From assembly GCA_033558025.1 (NCBI GenBank), contig JAUCEF010000002.1, positions 2,356,001-2,420,000 of the forward strand: a stretch of DNA of 64,000 nucleotides, written 5' to 3'. Below, piece by piece: positions 19,701 through 31,210 of this stretch. The translations under genes were made by a program, and so were the position numbers. The DNA is from Phytophthora sp. 'mugwort'. Taxonomy: Eukaryota; Oomycota; Peronosporomycetes; Peronosporales; Peronosporaceae. The notes beneath the pieces are model-generated. The model was not told the DNA's origin. It searched no databases and saw nothing but the letters and a program-made list of their open reading frames with translations. How positions within the stretch are numbered: the stretch's first letter is position 1; every line of letters starts with the position of its first letter.

Positions 19701-21757
19701 GGAAGCGCTTCTGTGGTGACGCTGTGCTAATGGCGTCGTACATCCGAAACCGTTGCCTAATGAAGGTACTTGGTGGCAAGACGCCTATCAAAGTGGTGAC
19801 GGGTCGCACACCAGTACTGAACAAGCTTCGCGTATTTGGCTGTGATACTGAAGTCCTGTTGACGAAATCCCAGCGGCAGAAGTTGGACGCAAAGACGGTC
19901 AAGGTGATGCTTATCGGGTACGAAAAGAGCAGCGGCTATCGTTTTGAGGTACCCAGTGGCCGCGGAAGCAGTGGGAGCGTCATTTCCTCTGTGACTGCAG
20001 TGTTCTTTGAATCAAGTCGTACCGCGGAACAGGATGGTCACGCTGGATGGAGAGCTACCAACGCAGGTGCAAGCCGAGACAACAAGTGAGATTGTGCCAA
20101 ATCGTTTGGACACAATCCAAGAAGATGTCGAGATGGAGTACGCCAATGATAGACAACTCTCGATCAGTCCGACAGAGCAGCGCCTTGTTGACCCTTGTGT
20201 GGAGAAGCAACCGGTTCGTCGCAGTACGCGCATCAATTAAAATCCGCGCGTAGACTAGAGTTCGAGCAGTCACACAACACAGAGGAAACGGTGTTGGTCA
20301 GCGAGGTGGACGACCCGCTGACCTTCAGAAAGCCATGTCTCGACCCGACGCGGAGCAGTGGCGCCAAGCTATCAGCAGCGAGCTCGACAGTCTGCGTCGC
20401 AACGGCACATACGAGGAAGTGTTTGCGCCGGCCAGTGCAGACCAAATGGGTATTCCGACGCAAAACACTGGCTAGTGGATCGCTTGACAAATACAAGGCA
20501 AGGTTGGTGGCAAAGGTGTTACGCAGCAGTATGAAGTGGACTACACGGAGACTCTCAGTCCTGTCGTTCATCATGATTCGATCCGAGCCATTATCGCATT
20601 GGCTGTGCAGTTAGGTTGGGATCACCTCCAGCTCGACGCACAAACGGCGTTCCTGAACAGGGACATTGCTGAGGCCATCGTCGTCACACGTCCCACTGAA
20701 GCTGGTGATGACAAGGTATGGAAGCTGCGTAAGGCTCTGTACGGGCTCAATCAGGCGTCTCGTGCTTGGTACGAGACTGTGACCAAGTTCTTGTGCGACG
20801 CTGGATTTGTCCAGTGTCAGTCCGACTCCTGTGGCTTGGTCAAGCGGACAACGAACAACATCGTGGTTTGCTACTATATGTAGACACTATGCCAACCTTC
20901 AACAACGTGGCGTCGGAGCTTGTTGCATTTCAAGCAAACATCACCAGTCGATTCAAGGTCAACACCTGCGATGCCTCGAACAGTTTCGTGGGTATGAAAC
21001 TTGTTCCATGCAAGTTGACGATCGCGCAGCAAAAGTACACCGCCACAATCGTGAAGCGATTTGCCAGCAGTGATGAGAGGTCGCACACCAATGGACAGCA
21101 GCTTCCAACACCAAGTAGTCGATGATATGCAGAACATCGACGAGTCAATTCGCCCTGCAGTCGGATCGTTGCTTACGCCTCAACGGTGAGTCGTCCTGAT
21201 CTGGCTACACGTGTGCTTGGCTACCTCGCTCGGACAGCGGCAGATGTGGGTATGGTATACCGTCGGTCGACTAAGCGTGAGCTACAGCTGGAGGTGTACT
21301 GTGATGCTGCATTCGCGTGTGAACGGTAGCGCAAGTCGTCGACAGGATTCGTCATGTTTCTCAACAAGTGCTGCATTGCGTGGGGGTCGAAAAAACAGCG
21401 GATTGTCATTCTGTTGACTACTGAATCGGAGTATGTGGATCTGGCTCACGGGATCAAGCAGTGTATTGGACTCAAGTAGCTACTTTCCGAGTTGGAATTC
21501 GTTTTTCATTTCGGCAAGGGGATCGTCCACGAGGATAACCAAGCTGCTCAGCGTGTGGCTGAAGGTAAGGGTGTCTCACAGCGATCGCGTCACAGCGATC
21601 TCCGCCATCATTGAATTCGCGAGAAAGTGCAGCTCGGGACTGTCAAAATTGTGTACTGTGCGACGGCGGTCATGGTGGCGGACATGTTTACTAAACCGCT
21701 GCCTCAAGCTAAGTTCCGCTTGTTCGTCACGCGGCTTGGTCTGAGCCGAGTGGGAGT
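19700..21757 (+). pseudogene. Copia integrase tail, reverse transcriptase and RNase H region
   Basis: The integrase tail contains ASYIRNRCLMK and a conserved RVFGCDTEVLL. RT begins near 20340 and is clear at 20536-20883: YTETLSPVVHHDSIRAIIAL, WDHLQLDAQTAFLNRDI and VWKLRKALYGLNQASRAWYE. A TAG at 20881 breaks it at the YVDD catalytic box. RNase H shows STEYVDLAHG, HEDNQAA and VADMFTKPLPQAKF (21430-21710). Confidence 0.8.
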
Positions 21758-21764
21758 GTCGGAG

Positions 21765-22965
21765 CGTGCTACGGGAGTTCTCGGCGAGAACCCAAATCTA
21801 CGTAGCACCTCTTGCATGTAATTTTGATCCAGCGTATCGTACGCTTTCCGGAGATCCAAATACAGTGCCATGTCTGCGTCCTGCCACGGTGTTGATGGGT
21901 CATCTTTGCTCATTGCTAGTCAGTTCTGAGCGTCTTGATGGTCTTGTCAATACTTTGTCCTCTGACGAATCTTTGTTGAGCTTTGCTGATCAATTTGGGT
22001 AAAACTTCATGTCGTCTTCCTGCTAGTACTCGTCCGAACAGTTTGTATGCCGTGCTGAGTAGGGCGATTGGCCTATAGTCCATGTCATCGGCATAATCTC
22101 CTTTCTTCCTGAGCGGAATCACCGTGGCCTTCAAAATGAATCCGGTACTCATGCCCCATTTATAATACGTTGAAGAGATGTGTTAGCTCTGGTGTTAATT
22201 CCTCCACGAAGTCCTTGTAGAAGTCATGGTTAGGCCCGTGGTTCCTGCTGATTTGTGGCTTTTGAGTCTCCTGATTGCGTCTCATATTTCACCTTCCAAT
22301 ATCGGTCTCACTATTTTCCGCTTCGGCTGGTTTCAGTCTATGTGCCTATGGAATCTGCACGAATTTGCTGAGTTCTGGTTCCAGCTGTGTTGGAGGTGTT
22401 ATCGCGTGTGATTTGAAGAGCACATGACATCATTCTGAAGCCATTCGCTCTTCTATCGGGTAGTTATCATCGTAAACGTGTCCTGGTGAAGGGTCAATTT
22501 GTGTGATGGTTTGGTTGCGTTGCCAGTCGGAATCTTTAAAGAATCACCGGGGTTTTTCGCCGTTTCCTGCATGTTTCGACCGAAGGATCGTGCTGCTGTC
22601 GTTCTTGCTGCTGCTCGTTCTGCTGCTAGAATTTCCTTTCATGTTGTGTTGGTGTTCTCGTTGTCGCGCGGATGCTGTCAAAAAATCTTTTCTGTTGTTT
22701 GCTGTCGTCTGCTCTCATCTGCTTCAACAGTCGTCGCATTCCTTCTACAACTCCATCCCATTCTTCAACTGGGGTGGTGCTGGCCTCGAAATGTCCATCA
22801 GGTTTACTAGTTCTACTGCTATGGCGTCGTGTTCCGGTCTGCCACTGACGATGGGGTAGTGAACTCCATTCTGATGCTTGTTGTAATTGTTTTTCCCGGA
22901 GAATAATTACATGCGGACTTCTTGGTGATCCGAGTCTTTCGATGGTGATATTGCCTCTACCCACT
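21765..22965 (-). mobile_element. Non-LTR retrotransposon (LINE) fragment, reverse transcriptase
   Basis: On the minus strand, 22152-21916 reads FILKATVIPLRKKGDYADDM then YRPIALLSTAYKLFGRVLAG, a hallmark LINE RT motif. 21913-21765 reads ALYLDLRKAYDTLDQNYMQE and LRRFGFSP. Upstream (22964-22626) a Thr/Arg-rich frame may be the linker before RT. The part downstream of FGFSP is missing because the fragment meets the copia element at about 21765. It is truncated and frameshifted. Confidence 0.75.
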
Positions 22966-23230
22966 GTGTGAGACTGGGCCCATAGGACGCATCAGCTCAC
23001 CTAACCGCCGTCCCAGCCTCGAATTTAGATGGCATCACTCCGCTTGGAGGACACCGACGGCGCATTAAAACCCCCTACGGAAAATCATGAGCAACCTATT
23101 CGGAATCCTGTGGGAGAACACGACTCAATCTCGTCTTAAAGCAGCAAAATTCCTCGCCACACTTGGCACCAATCAGAACTTCCACACTTGGCACCAATCA
23201 GAACTTCCACCAAATAGAAGGCCACATTAC
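22966..23230. repeat. Dispersed repeat copy 2 and a 25-bp direct repeat
   Basis: 23066-23140 is the inverted partner of 13344-13413 (shared TACGGAAAATCATGA.CAACC). Directly after it, two identical 25-bp units starting CACACTTGGCACCAATCAGA lie at 23158-23182 and 23183-23207. No coding sequence was seen. Confidence 0.65.
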
Positions 23231-24860
23231 CACCAGTAAAGTTTGGATGGCATCACGGCGATGTTGCCACGTCTGCATATATCCAACCCGGTGTCGGTAG
23301 ACTAGCTTTGAATCCACAAGAAGAGAATGATAGGGGGGGGGTCATCCAGGGGCTCCGAATAATGTTTCTAGAGGAGCGAACATCATTGCGCACCTCCGCA
23401 ATCCAAAACCTGCGACTGCCAAAGCCCTTACTGGTCTGACCCGCTCTCACATTAAGCGGTACCATCTTGACGGTCCGCCCGGACATACACGATGGATACT
23501 TTCGATTGTCGGGGTGTCGTCATCCCATCGGATGACGACCTTCGTGCCCGTCCCGAGCATGAGTATCACGATGCGCCAGTCGGAGGTCATCTCGGTGGCG
23601 AGAAGGCATTCACGTGGAACTCGTCGGGCGTAGTGGCCGCCGGACCAATCACATACGTGTTCAGCAACTCCGACGCTGCCCGGCGAGCTACTTCGCTTGG
23701 TCGCGAGGCTCGAAGCCATAGTCACGACGTGACGGGGTAAGAAATGGCCGAGCCGTAGGCCGCTGCGAGCGCGAGAGCCTGCGGATCAACAGCAAGCTGT
23801 TGCTCCTTGACTTCGCTCAAAGGATTGGTGACGACACCATATCCCATGGGATCATCTTCGGTTCCCCGCGAAGGTAGCGGAGGCGCATTGCGCAGGGCTC
23901 GTGGAGTCGAGAGCTCGGCGATCGGACACGGCTACCGCCGGTCACGGACTCGTGTAGTTGACCCCCTCTTCACCTTCCTCAAGGTCGTCGAAGAGGTTGT
24001 CTCGCGCATAGAGCGGGGGCACTCCTTCCAGCGGCTTCGCCGCCGATACACATGGTCTTCTGACCGTATAGGCGCTTGTGCGTTGAGTGATACTCAAATA
24101 TCGAGAGCCTCGTGGGTACTGGTGGCGCGCGGTCAGATACCTCTTTCGGACGAGAAGCCGGGGAAGACGAAGGTGCTGGGGACACAGAGGGGCTTAGCCC
24201 GCGGCGAGTGCTGTTGTCGCGAGGGGAACGAGCAAGGTCAAGAGACCAAATTGGCTGTGGGCATCCGAGTGCGGACACTCGATGCGGAACGAACAGTGAA
24301 GCGCTCTTGCAGCGGAAGGTTCTGGCCTTTGAGATTGATGCAATCAGACCCTCGTGGATGCAGTGTGTCCACGATATAGGCATCGCTTATAACCTTAATT
24401 ATCTTGAATGGTCCAATAAATCTTGATGCTAATTTGTTCGCACCCAAGTTCGTGACCGAGGCTACTGGAATGGCCGCAATAGACAATAAGACGCGTTCGC
24501 CTTGTCGGAAGTTGTGAATGTTCTTCCGATCTCGACGGTCAGCATTTTCTTTCTGGCTGTCGACTTCTGCTTGCAGTGCGTCGCGCACGTATCGCGTGAC
24601 GGCCTGATGCAACATAATTCTGTTACCGCGACGGTATCACATGGTGAACCAACTTCTTTTGGTGAGAAGTTGGGCGCGGGAGTCGCGGGCGGAACCGATG
24701 ATAGAGCGTTATTGTAGAGGTTGACACGTTGAGCGTCTGCAGCACTGCCGAAGCGCCGTAGGGCTTTTTCGCCTCAATGACCACGAGTGATGGCTTCATG
24801 TTTCGCAGTACCGTACCCATTTGCGAATCCACTTGTACATGCGCGCCCAGATATAATCAC
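23230..24860 (-). mobile_element. Ty3/gypsy remnant, integrase part, minus strand
   Basis: On the minus strand near 24850 the integrase zinc domain begins (MYKWIRKWVRYCET), and 24615-24238 is an integrase C-terminal region: VDSQKENADRRDRKNIHNFR, then RQGERVLLS and LASRFIGPFKIIKVISDAYI. The core between them is deleted. The DNA further left (23979-23230) is open in pieces and probably its 3' part. It is a different gypsy family from copies A and B. No LTR in matching orientation was found. Confidence 0.65.
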
Positions 24861-24880
24861 ACAACCGTGCGTTTAGAGGG

Positions 24881-25240
24881 GGTAACGGGGTTACATGAAG
24901 GTACCAAGAAGTGTAGCCATGCTACGTATCACCTTGCAATAAGTGGTACTTAGTACCACTTGGAATAATATAATTTCAGTACGTGGCCGCAGGGCCACTC
25001 GATATGCATTTGACTAGGTTTAACTATTAAATAGTTAGAATCATACATTTACACCACAGGCGGCTGTGGCGCAGATAAACAAACAAATAACAGTTTAGGA
25101 ATAGTGACTCTTTGAGTCTCTAGTGGTATAACTAGAGGGATATAAGAGAGTGGTTACCGTACCCAACTGGCAAGAGACGGGCGTACCCCAAACCTAACTC
25201 TGCATCCGCAGACGTATACACGTATAACACCTGTAGCGTC
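24881..25240 (+). repeat. LTR-like segment sharing the gypsy terminus
   Basis: GTAACGGGGTTACATGAAG at 24882-24900, preceded by a purine run (AGAGGGG), is the start of the LTR family of copies A and B, but the following sequence differs. The right end is uncertain (about 25235). It is oriented opposite to the gypsy remnant on its left, so it is probably a separate solo LTR or the end of another element. Confidence 0.45.
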
Positions 25241-25274
25241 CGTCTATTCAATCTGCCGGGGGGGGGGGGTCAGC

Positions 25275-25619
25275 TTGGACCAGCCGAACAAAATGGAGCT
25301 TCGCCCTCGATCGGCTACGAAGCGACGCCAACCTCCGCCTGAAAGTGCGCCCAGTGGTAGCGACAGCAGTTTTAGCGACGGCGCGTCGCTCCTGTCGGCA
25401 GAGTCGACACCCGGCAATCATCTGACCACGCTGTCGGAGCCAAGTACCTTCGAGACCTGGAGCAATCCGAGCGCGTCTTCTCACGTTGACTCCACCAGTT
25501 CCTCGAGCAACACGGCAGGTGAGGGCGCTGCGAATCAGGAAGGAGATATGGGGCCGCCCCTGCGGAACACGCAGTCCGATTCGTGGGAAGGGTCCATGCC
25601 TGTCTCAAGTTATATATGA
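25275..25619 (+). CDS. Ser-rich ORF upstream of MULE B
   Basis: The 114-codon ORF starts MDQPNKMELRPRSATKRRQP and is Ser/Thr/Pro/Glu-rich (SDSSFSDGASLLSAESTPG), so it is likely disordered. It follows a 12-G run (25258-25269). It may be the N-terminal part of the MULE B transposase, or a gag-like leftover of the element whose LTR precedes it. No domain seen. Confidence 0.35.
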   Translation: MDQPNKMELRPRSATKRRQPPPESAPSGSDSSFSDGASLLSAESTPGNHLTTLSEPSTFETWSNPSASSHVDSTSSSSNTAGEGAANQEGDMGPPLRNTQSDSWEGSMPVSSYI

Positions 25620-25694
25620 CTCAGAGCAATCAGGTACAGTGTCGTCTGTGTTTGCGCGCAAAAACGTACCGTACTAACATGCATTTGATGCTGA

Positions 25695-27763
25695 TATTGG
25701 TTGCTCAAAGATATTTCGAGTCCGCACAAACAACAACATGTCGGCTCGTAACAGCAAGATCAAGAAGTCCAATTCGAATGCGCCACTTATACCGACGGAA
25801 TGGCATAGATATTCCAAGACCTTGATGTGTACCCACGCTGGTGAGTTCAAATCACGTGGAGAGGGAAACGGCCGCGCCAAGAATCGAAGTCTCTGGAATG
25901 CAAAACACAGGTTCGTTATTTCATCGAGATGAGCTCAGTTAGGCCCGACTTGTCGGATTTGGGATAAGTTGGGATGAGTTGGTACTAGATGGTCCTCGTG
26001 TGGAGTATCTCGTGTTGACGATATTGGTGTATGTTATGGGTATCCTGTTCATCCAGATCAACGCATGTGTACGCGTTCTGAACCAGGGTGAGAGCGAGCC
26101 GGTGTTTAGTCTCTGTGTCATGAGTGCTAAGTTGAAGCACAGTCACAAACTGAACAAGCACATCTACCAGCAATACGCTTCTGTTAGGACGGCAACAACT
26201 CCACAAGTCACTGATATGGTCAACGAGTTACGGAAGGCGGGTGCAAAAAACAAAAGAACATGCTGAAATACATCACCGAACACTCGGACTGCAACCCGAC
26301 TATCCGTGATGTACACAACCTGGTGCGGAAGCTGAAGGAGAACGAGAACACGGAAAAGTCAAGCGCTAAAAGGCTTAAAAAGGGATGAAAGAATTCTGTG
26401 ACGAACCGGGCAATATCGGGCGTATTTTCGATGAGCGCGAGAAAGACGAGGTGCAACTCTATTATTGAATTTCTGATGTTCTCGTCGACGTTGTGGTAAT
26501 ATTTCTGTCAAACTTTTGGCTTAGAATATCGCCACCGCTACCATCTTTCAGAGCAAGCATATGCGAGAGATATTCAACAGGTTCCCCGAAGTGCTGCTGA
26601 TCGATGCGACACACGGGATTAACGCTTCTAAGCATAAGGTGTTTTCATTCATGGCGCATGATGCTTTCGACAAGGGTCAGTTCGTGCAGCATGCCGTTCT
26701 ACGCAATGACCGTCGACCTACATTGCTGACGGCGATAGAAGAGTTCACACAACAACTCGGCTTGCTCCCAACTTCAGTGCATTCTTGTTGATAAGGACTT
26801 CACGGAGCTCTCGGTATTGAAGGTTGTTTTCCGAACTTAACTGTGCTTCTCTGCCAGTTCCACGTTATCAGGTACCTGCACGAGCAGATTGCTTTGGCAG
26901 AGTATGGATTCACGGCTTGGCAGAAACGCAGCTTCGAAGTTTGGTGGCATTAATGCTACATGCAAGAACCGAGCGGGAGTACACGAAGCACCTGAACTAT
27001 ATGTGCCACGTCATAAATATCGCGTTTCGTTCTGCGCTGACATCCGTGCCAACACAAAGGCATGGACAACAGGAATGTAGCCTATCTGGGGTAGATGACA
27101 CGCCAGTTGGTAGCTCACCCAACTCGATGAGTACGGAGTCCGTCAGAATTGGTCAATCTACCACCTCTGATCAAGGAAACGCGACGCACCTGTTCGAGGC
27201 CTACTTCGGCAATATTTGGGACAATTGTCGATATTTGGGGTGCGCATATAGGAGACAGAGCACTGTAACATTGGGCAACAACACCAACAACAGGTTGGAG
27301 TCGTCGTGGAAACAGCTCAAGGACACAATGAACGCGTTTATGGGTCTGGGTGAGTGTGTTGCGTCGACCGTGTACCACGAAACAAGCGAGAACGTTTCGA
27401 GATCGTGTACACAAGCTAAGTATCGTCCATAACGCGAAGTACGACAGCGAGATGACTATTGTGGTGAATCTAGTAAGTGAGCATGCTTGTGAGCTGATTT
27501 ATGATCAGTACGTTTACGCAATTGGTGTTCGCGCAAACTACACGTACTATGAGCCAGTGCAAGACGTCATCCTTATCCAGAACGCATCACACGAAGAGGA
27601 TGTGCTTGAAGAGCCGAGTGTCGAGTACTCTGTCAATAAGAGGAACAGGGACTGCTCGTGCCTAATCATGACAACGCGGCTGTTACCTTGTCGCCATGTG
27701 CTTTACTTACGTAAAGCTTTTCAACTTGAGAGTGTAATTCCGTCCCAGTTGTTGAACTTATGA
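25695..27763 (+). pseudogene. MULE transposase B with SWIM zinc finger
   Basis: Successive frames give a nearly complete MULE transposase. The N-terminal domain reads LMCTHAGEFKSRGEGNGRAK (25825-25890). A middle region reads SAKLKHSHKLNKHIYQQY and SDCNPTIRDVHNLVRKLKEN. The first catalytic Asp is in LLIDATHGINASKHKVFSFM (26595), the second in LVDKDFTELSVLK (about 26783), with the adjacent CQFHVI motif. W-rich NNRLESSWKQLKDTMNAF follows, and a SWIM zinc finger CSCLIMTTRLLPCRHVL at 27655-27705. At least five frameshifts or stops make it inactive. It is a different MULE subfamily from remnant A. Confidence 0.8.
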
Positions 27764-28560
27764 TGGATGCTATCACCACTCAGAGCCGAAACCATCTTGA
27801 CGAGATCAGTGGAAATTCGTTCGGTGTTGCTCCGGTTCTTCTGCTGAGGACACTCCCTGGGATTCGAACATGAAGTATCGTGAAGCAAACGCGGTCGCTA
27901 ATACTATCAGCGAAACAATGAGTGGACTTGGACTGCGCCAGTACCGTTTTGCGATGGAGGCTCTGAACAATATTGCACAAATGTTCAAGCACGGAGAATT
28001 TTCTGAGTTAGCAAAAGTCGGCGGCAATAAATCCATCGACACCCATTCACTAAGTAATACTTCCCACCCGGAGAACGAAGTGACAGAGGACATACCGCCT
28101 TCCGCTCTGGACAACGAAGTGGAAGAGGATATACCATCTACTGAGCCCTCCTCGACATTGGTTGAGAAACCAATAGCCGATGAAGAGTTGTCGGTACCGC
28201 AAATGCCGAAGAAGAGGTGCCAGCAGTCGCCGATACAGTGGTGCCATCAGCAGAAGAAGTGGTGTCGACATGTGCCGAGACAGCTGATCTCTCGTCAGAC
28301 GCTTAACCCGAGTTGGGCCTTCGACCAACTGTAGTGTCTACACAACCAGAAATCCGAGCGAAGTTTCACCGCAAAACTTAGATGTCAACGACGAAAGCAC
28401 CGAATTTGAAATTGCTAACCCTCCCCGCGCACGAGGCCGGTTAAAAGCGAAGAAAAAAGCGTGAAAGCAAAGCATAACTGGGCAATTACGATGGCCGAAG
28501 AGGACGCAAAGATGTTTGACAGGCAGCTGAAATTTGGATCTGTCGAACTACTCTTGTTGG
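27764..28560 (+). pseudogene. C-terminal extension of MULE B
   Basis: The frame at 27870-28334 (MKYREANAVANTISETMSGL, MFKHGEFSELAKVGG, then an acidic Thr/Pro/Glu-rich run) and a last segment PPRARGRLKAKKKA near 28430-28460 look like the C-terminus of the same transposase. Such proteins often end in a basic nuclear-localisation-like tail. Assignment rests on position and composition. Confidence 0.5.
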
Positions 28561-28567
28561 ACAAGCC

Positions 28568-28815
28568 TGTAACGGGCTGGTTACAGTTACATAAGTAGCT
28601 AGTTAAGGGTTACATATGTAGGTAGACAAGATATACAAAAGTAGGTACAAAGCACACGAATAGCGTGTGCTTCGTGTAGTCCTGTCATTGGTTGAAAGTG
28701 GGAACCCATTTCAACCAATCAGACGACAGTTTGCATTTGAGTGGTTCCGAAGGCCACTAATAAAAATCAGAGTTGAATTTACGAGTTTGTTAGCACGCTT
28801 CCTACCGCTAATAGT
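28568..28815 (+). repeat. Possible second LTR-like segment
   Basis: TGTAACGGGCTGGTTACAG begins here and resembles the TGTAACGGGGTTACA terminus of the gypsy LTRs with a 4-bp insertion. The rest has no match in the window. The right end is undefined. It could be a solo LTR of a related family, lying just after MULE B. Confidence 0.35.
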
Positions 28816-28869
28816 GTAAGCTAAGTAGCGGTTGATCTCGTAGCCAAAGTACAGCTCATCCCCCACGTT

Positions 28870-29545
28870 CTTAACTCGGTTTCAGGCTTTTGTAGCTGAA
28901 AGAAGCCAAAGCCCCCTATTGCGCGCAAAATCGCATCGCTACCAGCCACGGAGCCGCTATTGAGAGCAGACGAGATCGTACGAATACTACCCCAGGACTT
29001 CTGCGAAGATGTGATGCCAAAAGAATGGCTCTCCACAGAGGCAACACCGAACTAGCTGAACGAGATGTCGCCGTGGAAATTGTAGGACTGGGTATGTTTA
29101 GGGCCGAAATTCTACTAATCGTAAAACAATGGCATCGGGCAAACGACGCAATCAAGCAAAGAGACACGGCAGTCAAATGGGCGAAAGGAATTGATTTCCT
29201 AATCTGAGTCGCTCCAGCGTTTCGTACTCACAGCGATATTGGTCTGGTTGCCAAGATGCGAGAACTGCCACTCTTTTCAGAAAAGGTCCGGTGCCTGATG
29301 CATTTGTGCGTTAATCCCAAGCTGCTAACTCTTCTTCGAAATGTTTCAGCTGGACATCCTCGATCTCTCTGCGAAAAGAAGGATTAGCGACACGACGATG
29401 CGGATGATGATGACCGAGCTCTTCAAACCTACCCCGTTGGTGCTAACTGTTGATCCGTCGATAATAGGAATCGTTGTAAACGGCACCATCAGCACCGATC
29501 GAGCCACGCTCAAGACCACGTTTAGCGGAATTACGAAATAGATTG
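28870..29545 (+). pseudogene. Unrecognised degenerate coding remnant
   Basis: Open stretches in different frames follow one another: 29025-29207 (MALHRGNTELAERDVAVEIV), about 29217-29340 (IGLVAKMRELPLFSEKVRCL) and 29341-29541 (MFQLDILDLSAKRRISDTTM). Their amino-acid composition is protein-like, and together they suggest one broken gene. I do not recognise a family. Confidence 0.3.
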
Positions 29546-30339
29546 TGTTGATCCCGACTGCAACGGGAATCATTGGTGTTCTATCATGATGCGGCTAGAG
29601 ATAAACGAGGTGTGCTACTATGACCCCATGCAGTCTTCCTACACTGTCAGCGTCCGAGCAGTGGCTCAGATACGACTATTCTGCCGGATTTGCCAACCTC
29701 ACCCTATCGGATCAGGCCGTACGATGTCGACTTAGGGATCCAGATGGACAACTATACTTGTGGGGTGTATGTCCTCCTCGCGTTTGAGTATTTGTGGGAG
29801 CGCAAGGGTTAGGAGCTTTGAACAGCAAGATTTTGCAGATCTTCGATACAGATATCTAGTATGTTCATCTAAATACAAAGTGGCGAGGTCGAATGACTCC
29901 ATTTTGATCATACTTGCGAAAACGATAAAAATGTGATCTTTGCTCTGCGTTCGCCACCCAACAACCTACAACATTGAGTTTCAACGCCCTATCACCAATA
30001 AAATGTTTCCCAGCCATACAATTGGAGATGTATACCGTCGGAGCTAACTCTTTTCCAGTTGGGCACAGTTGGGCGCTGTTGGGGTGCTGCTTGGTCACAG
30101 TTAGGTGCAGATGGTCATAACTGGGTACAGTGGGCAGCCTATCTCTTGTCAGCTGGGTACTGTAACACGTGCCGAGATATAAGCCTCTGCGGGGGCCTTA
30201 GTGATTCGGAGAACCACAACTAAGACTCGAAGAGTCATACGTCTTCCTCTGACGCACTATGCTACGCAGCCCCGCTGTACTGATGGCATCTCGCCGCTTC
30301 ACCAAGCTACGGTAAACGCTCTGATCATATAGGACCTGC
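29546..30339. other. No gene seen
   Basis: Short frames only. CAGTTGGG/CAGTTAGG-type words recur between about 30055 and 30150, giving a simple degenerate repeat. Nothing else identified. Confidence 0.3.
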
Positions 30340-31210
30340 GGTCGACGGCGATGGAGATCACACTCCATTCGGGGGGGGGGGCATCGGCGATTGTGGACGA
30401 GTGGAACCGAACTTCCGGGAAGTGCGCTTGAGCGGAGTCGGGGAGGGTACTACTCCCGATGAACCTCTCCCTACCGCTGAGATCGGGACTGAAGAAGCTG
30501 GAAACGACGACGGACCTGAACCTACGAGTCTTGATGGTGTATGGATTGGCCGAATATATTCTCGAAGCGGGTGTGAGCGTGGTGCTTGAGGTATCCTCCG
30601 TCATTGCACTGAATGTCGTCTTCGAATGGATATCTCACTATTGGAGCTTTCTGCGTCGTGTTGTTCACGCATGTGCGGCGCTTGGGAGACGTAGACGGCA
30701 AACTAGAGAAAGCTGCCCGTACTTCGGTTTTGAGGAACGCTATTAAGCGATCTCAAAGGAACGCTTTTCGTCGAGCCCGCTCCGAAGCTACTAGCTTGCA
30801 CCAACTTCACTCAGGTGATGTGGAGGAACTGTACGACTTGAAGGAGGTACGAGTTTGAGCACGGTTGTGGAAGTTGGTGGTGAAAAGCAAATCCACACGT
30901 CCCATTCGTCCGGGCCGGCGCCGCAACACGAACCTGCCCCACTTCCGGAGGTACGCCGAGGACAGCGTACCGTAAGTCGGGAGAATGTCCCTAGTCTGGG
31001 TAGGCAGCCCACACACCAGAGTTCCGGCAATAGGACAGGGTCATGCTGTCTTGGCCCATGGGTCTAATCGCACTAGCCGAAGGAATAGCGGGCTATGGAA
31101 CTCACCGCCGTGTGTGACGACCACGATGCGGAGTGCTCTCGGCGAGGTACCCTGCTTGAAGTCTGGTCGGGCCCTTAGTCTGCTTGAAGTCTGGTCGGGC
31201 CATTAGTATC
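30340..31210 (+). other. Unassigned ORF-rich segment
   Basis: Overlapping + frames (30459-30746, 30613-30858, 30855-31067) follow an 11-G run (30371-30381). The first has a hydrophobic stretch (YILEAGVSVVLEVSSVIALN). The last is Pro/Gln-rich. A 22-bp word (CTGCTTGAAGTCTGGTCGGG plus CC) is repeated directly at about 31152 and 31180. It may be a decayed retroelement leader/gag. No domain recognised. Confidence 0.25.

Larger units (their letters stand above)
17855..21757 (+). mobile_element. Ty1/copia retrotransposon, degenerate, 3' LTR missing
   Basis: The domain order gag, protease, integrase, RT, RNase H is that of Ty1/copia. The end is marked by GAGTGGGAG followed by TGTCGGA at 21757, a typical copia polypurine tract and LTR start. 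Sequence then turns within a few bases into a minus-strand LINE, so the 3' LTR is absent. Frame breaks occur in every domain. Confidence 0.85.

Noticed and set aside
28568..28815. Calling a confirmed solo LTR
   Set aside because: Only the first bases resemble a known terminus; no right end or target duplication could be defined.
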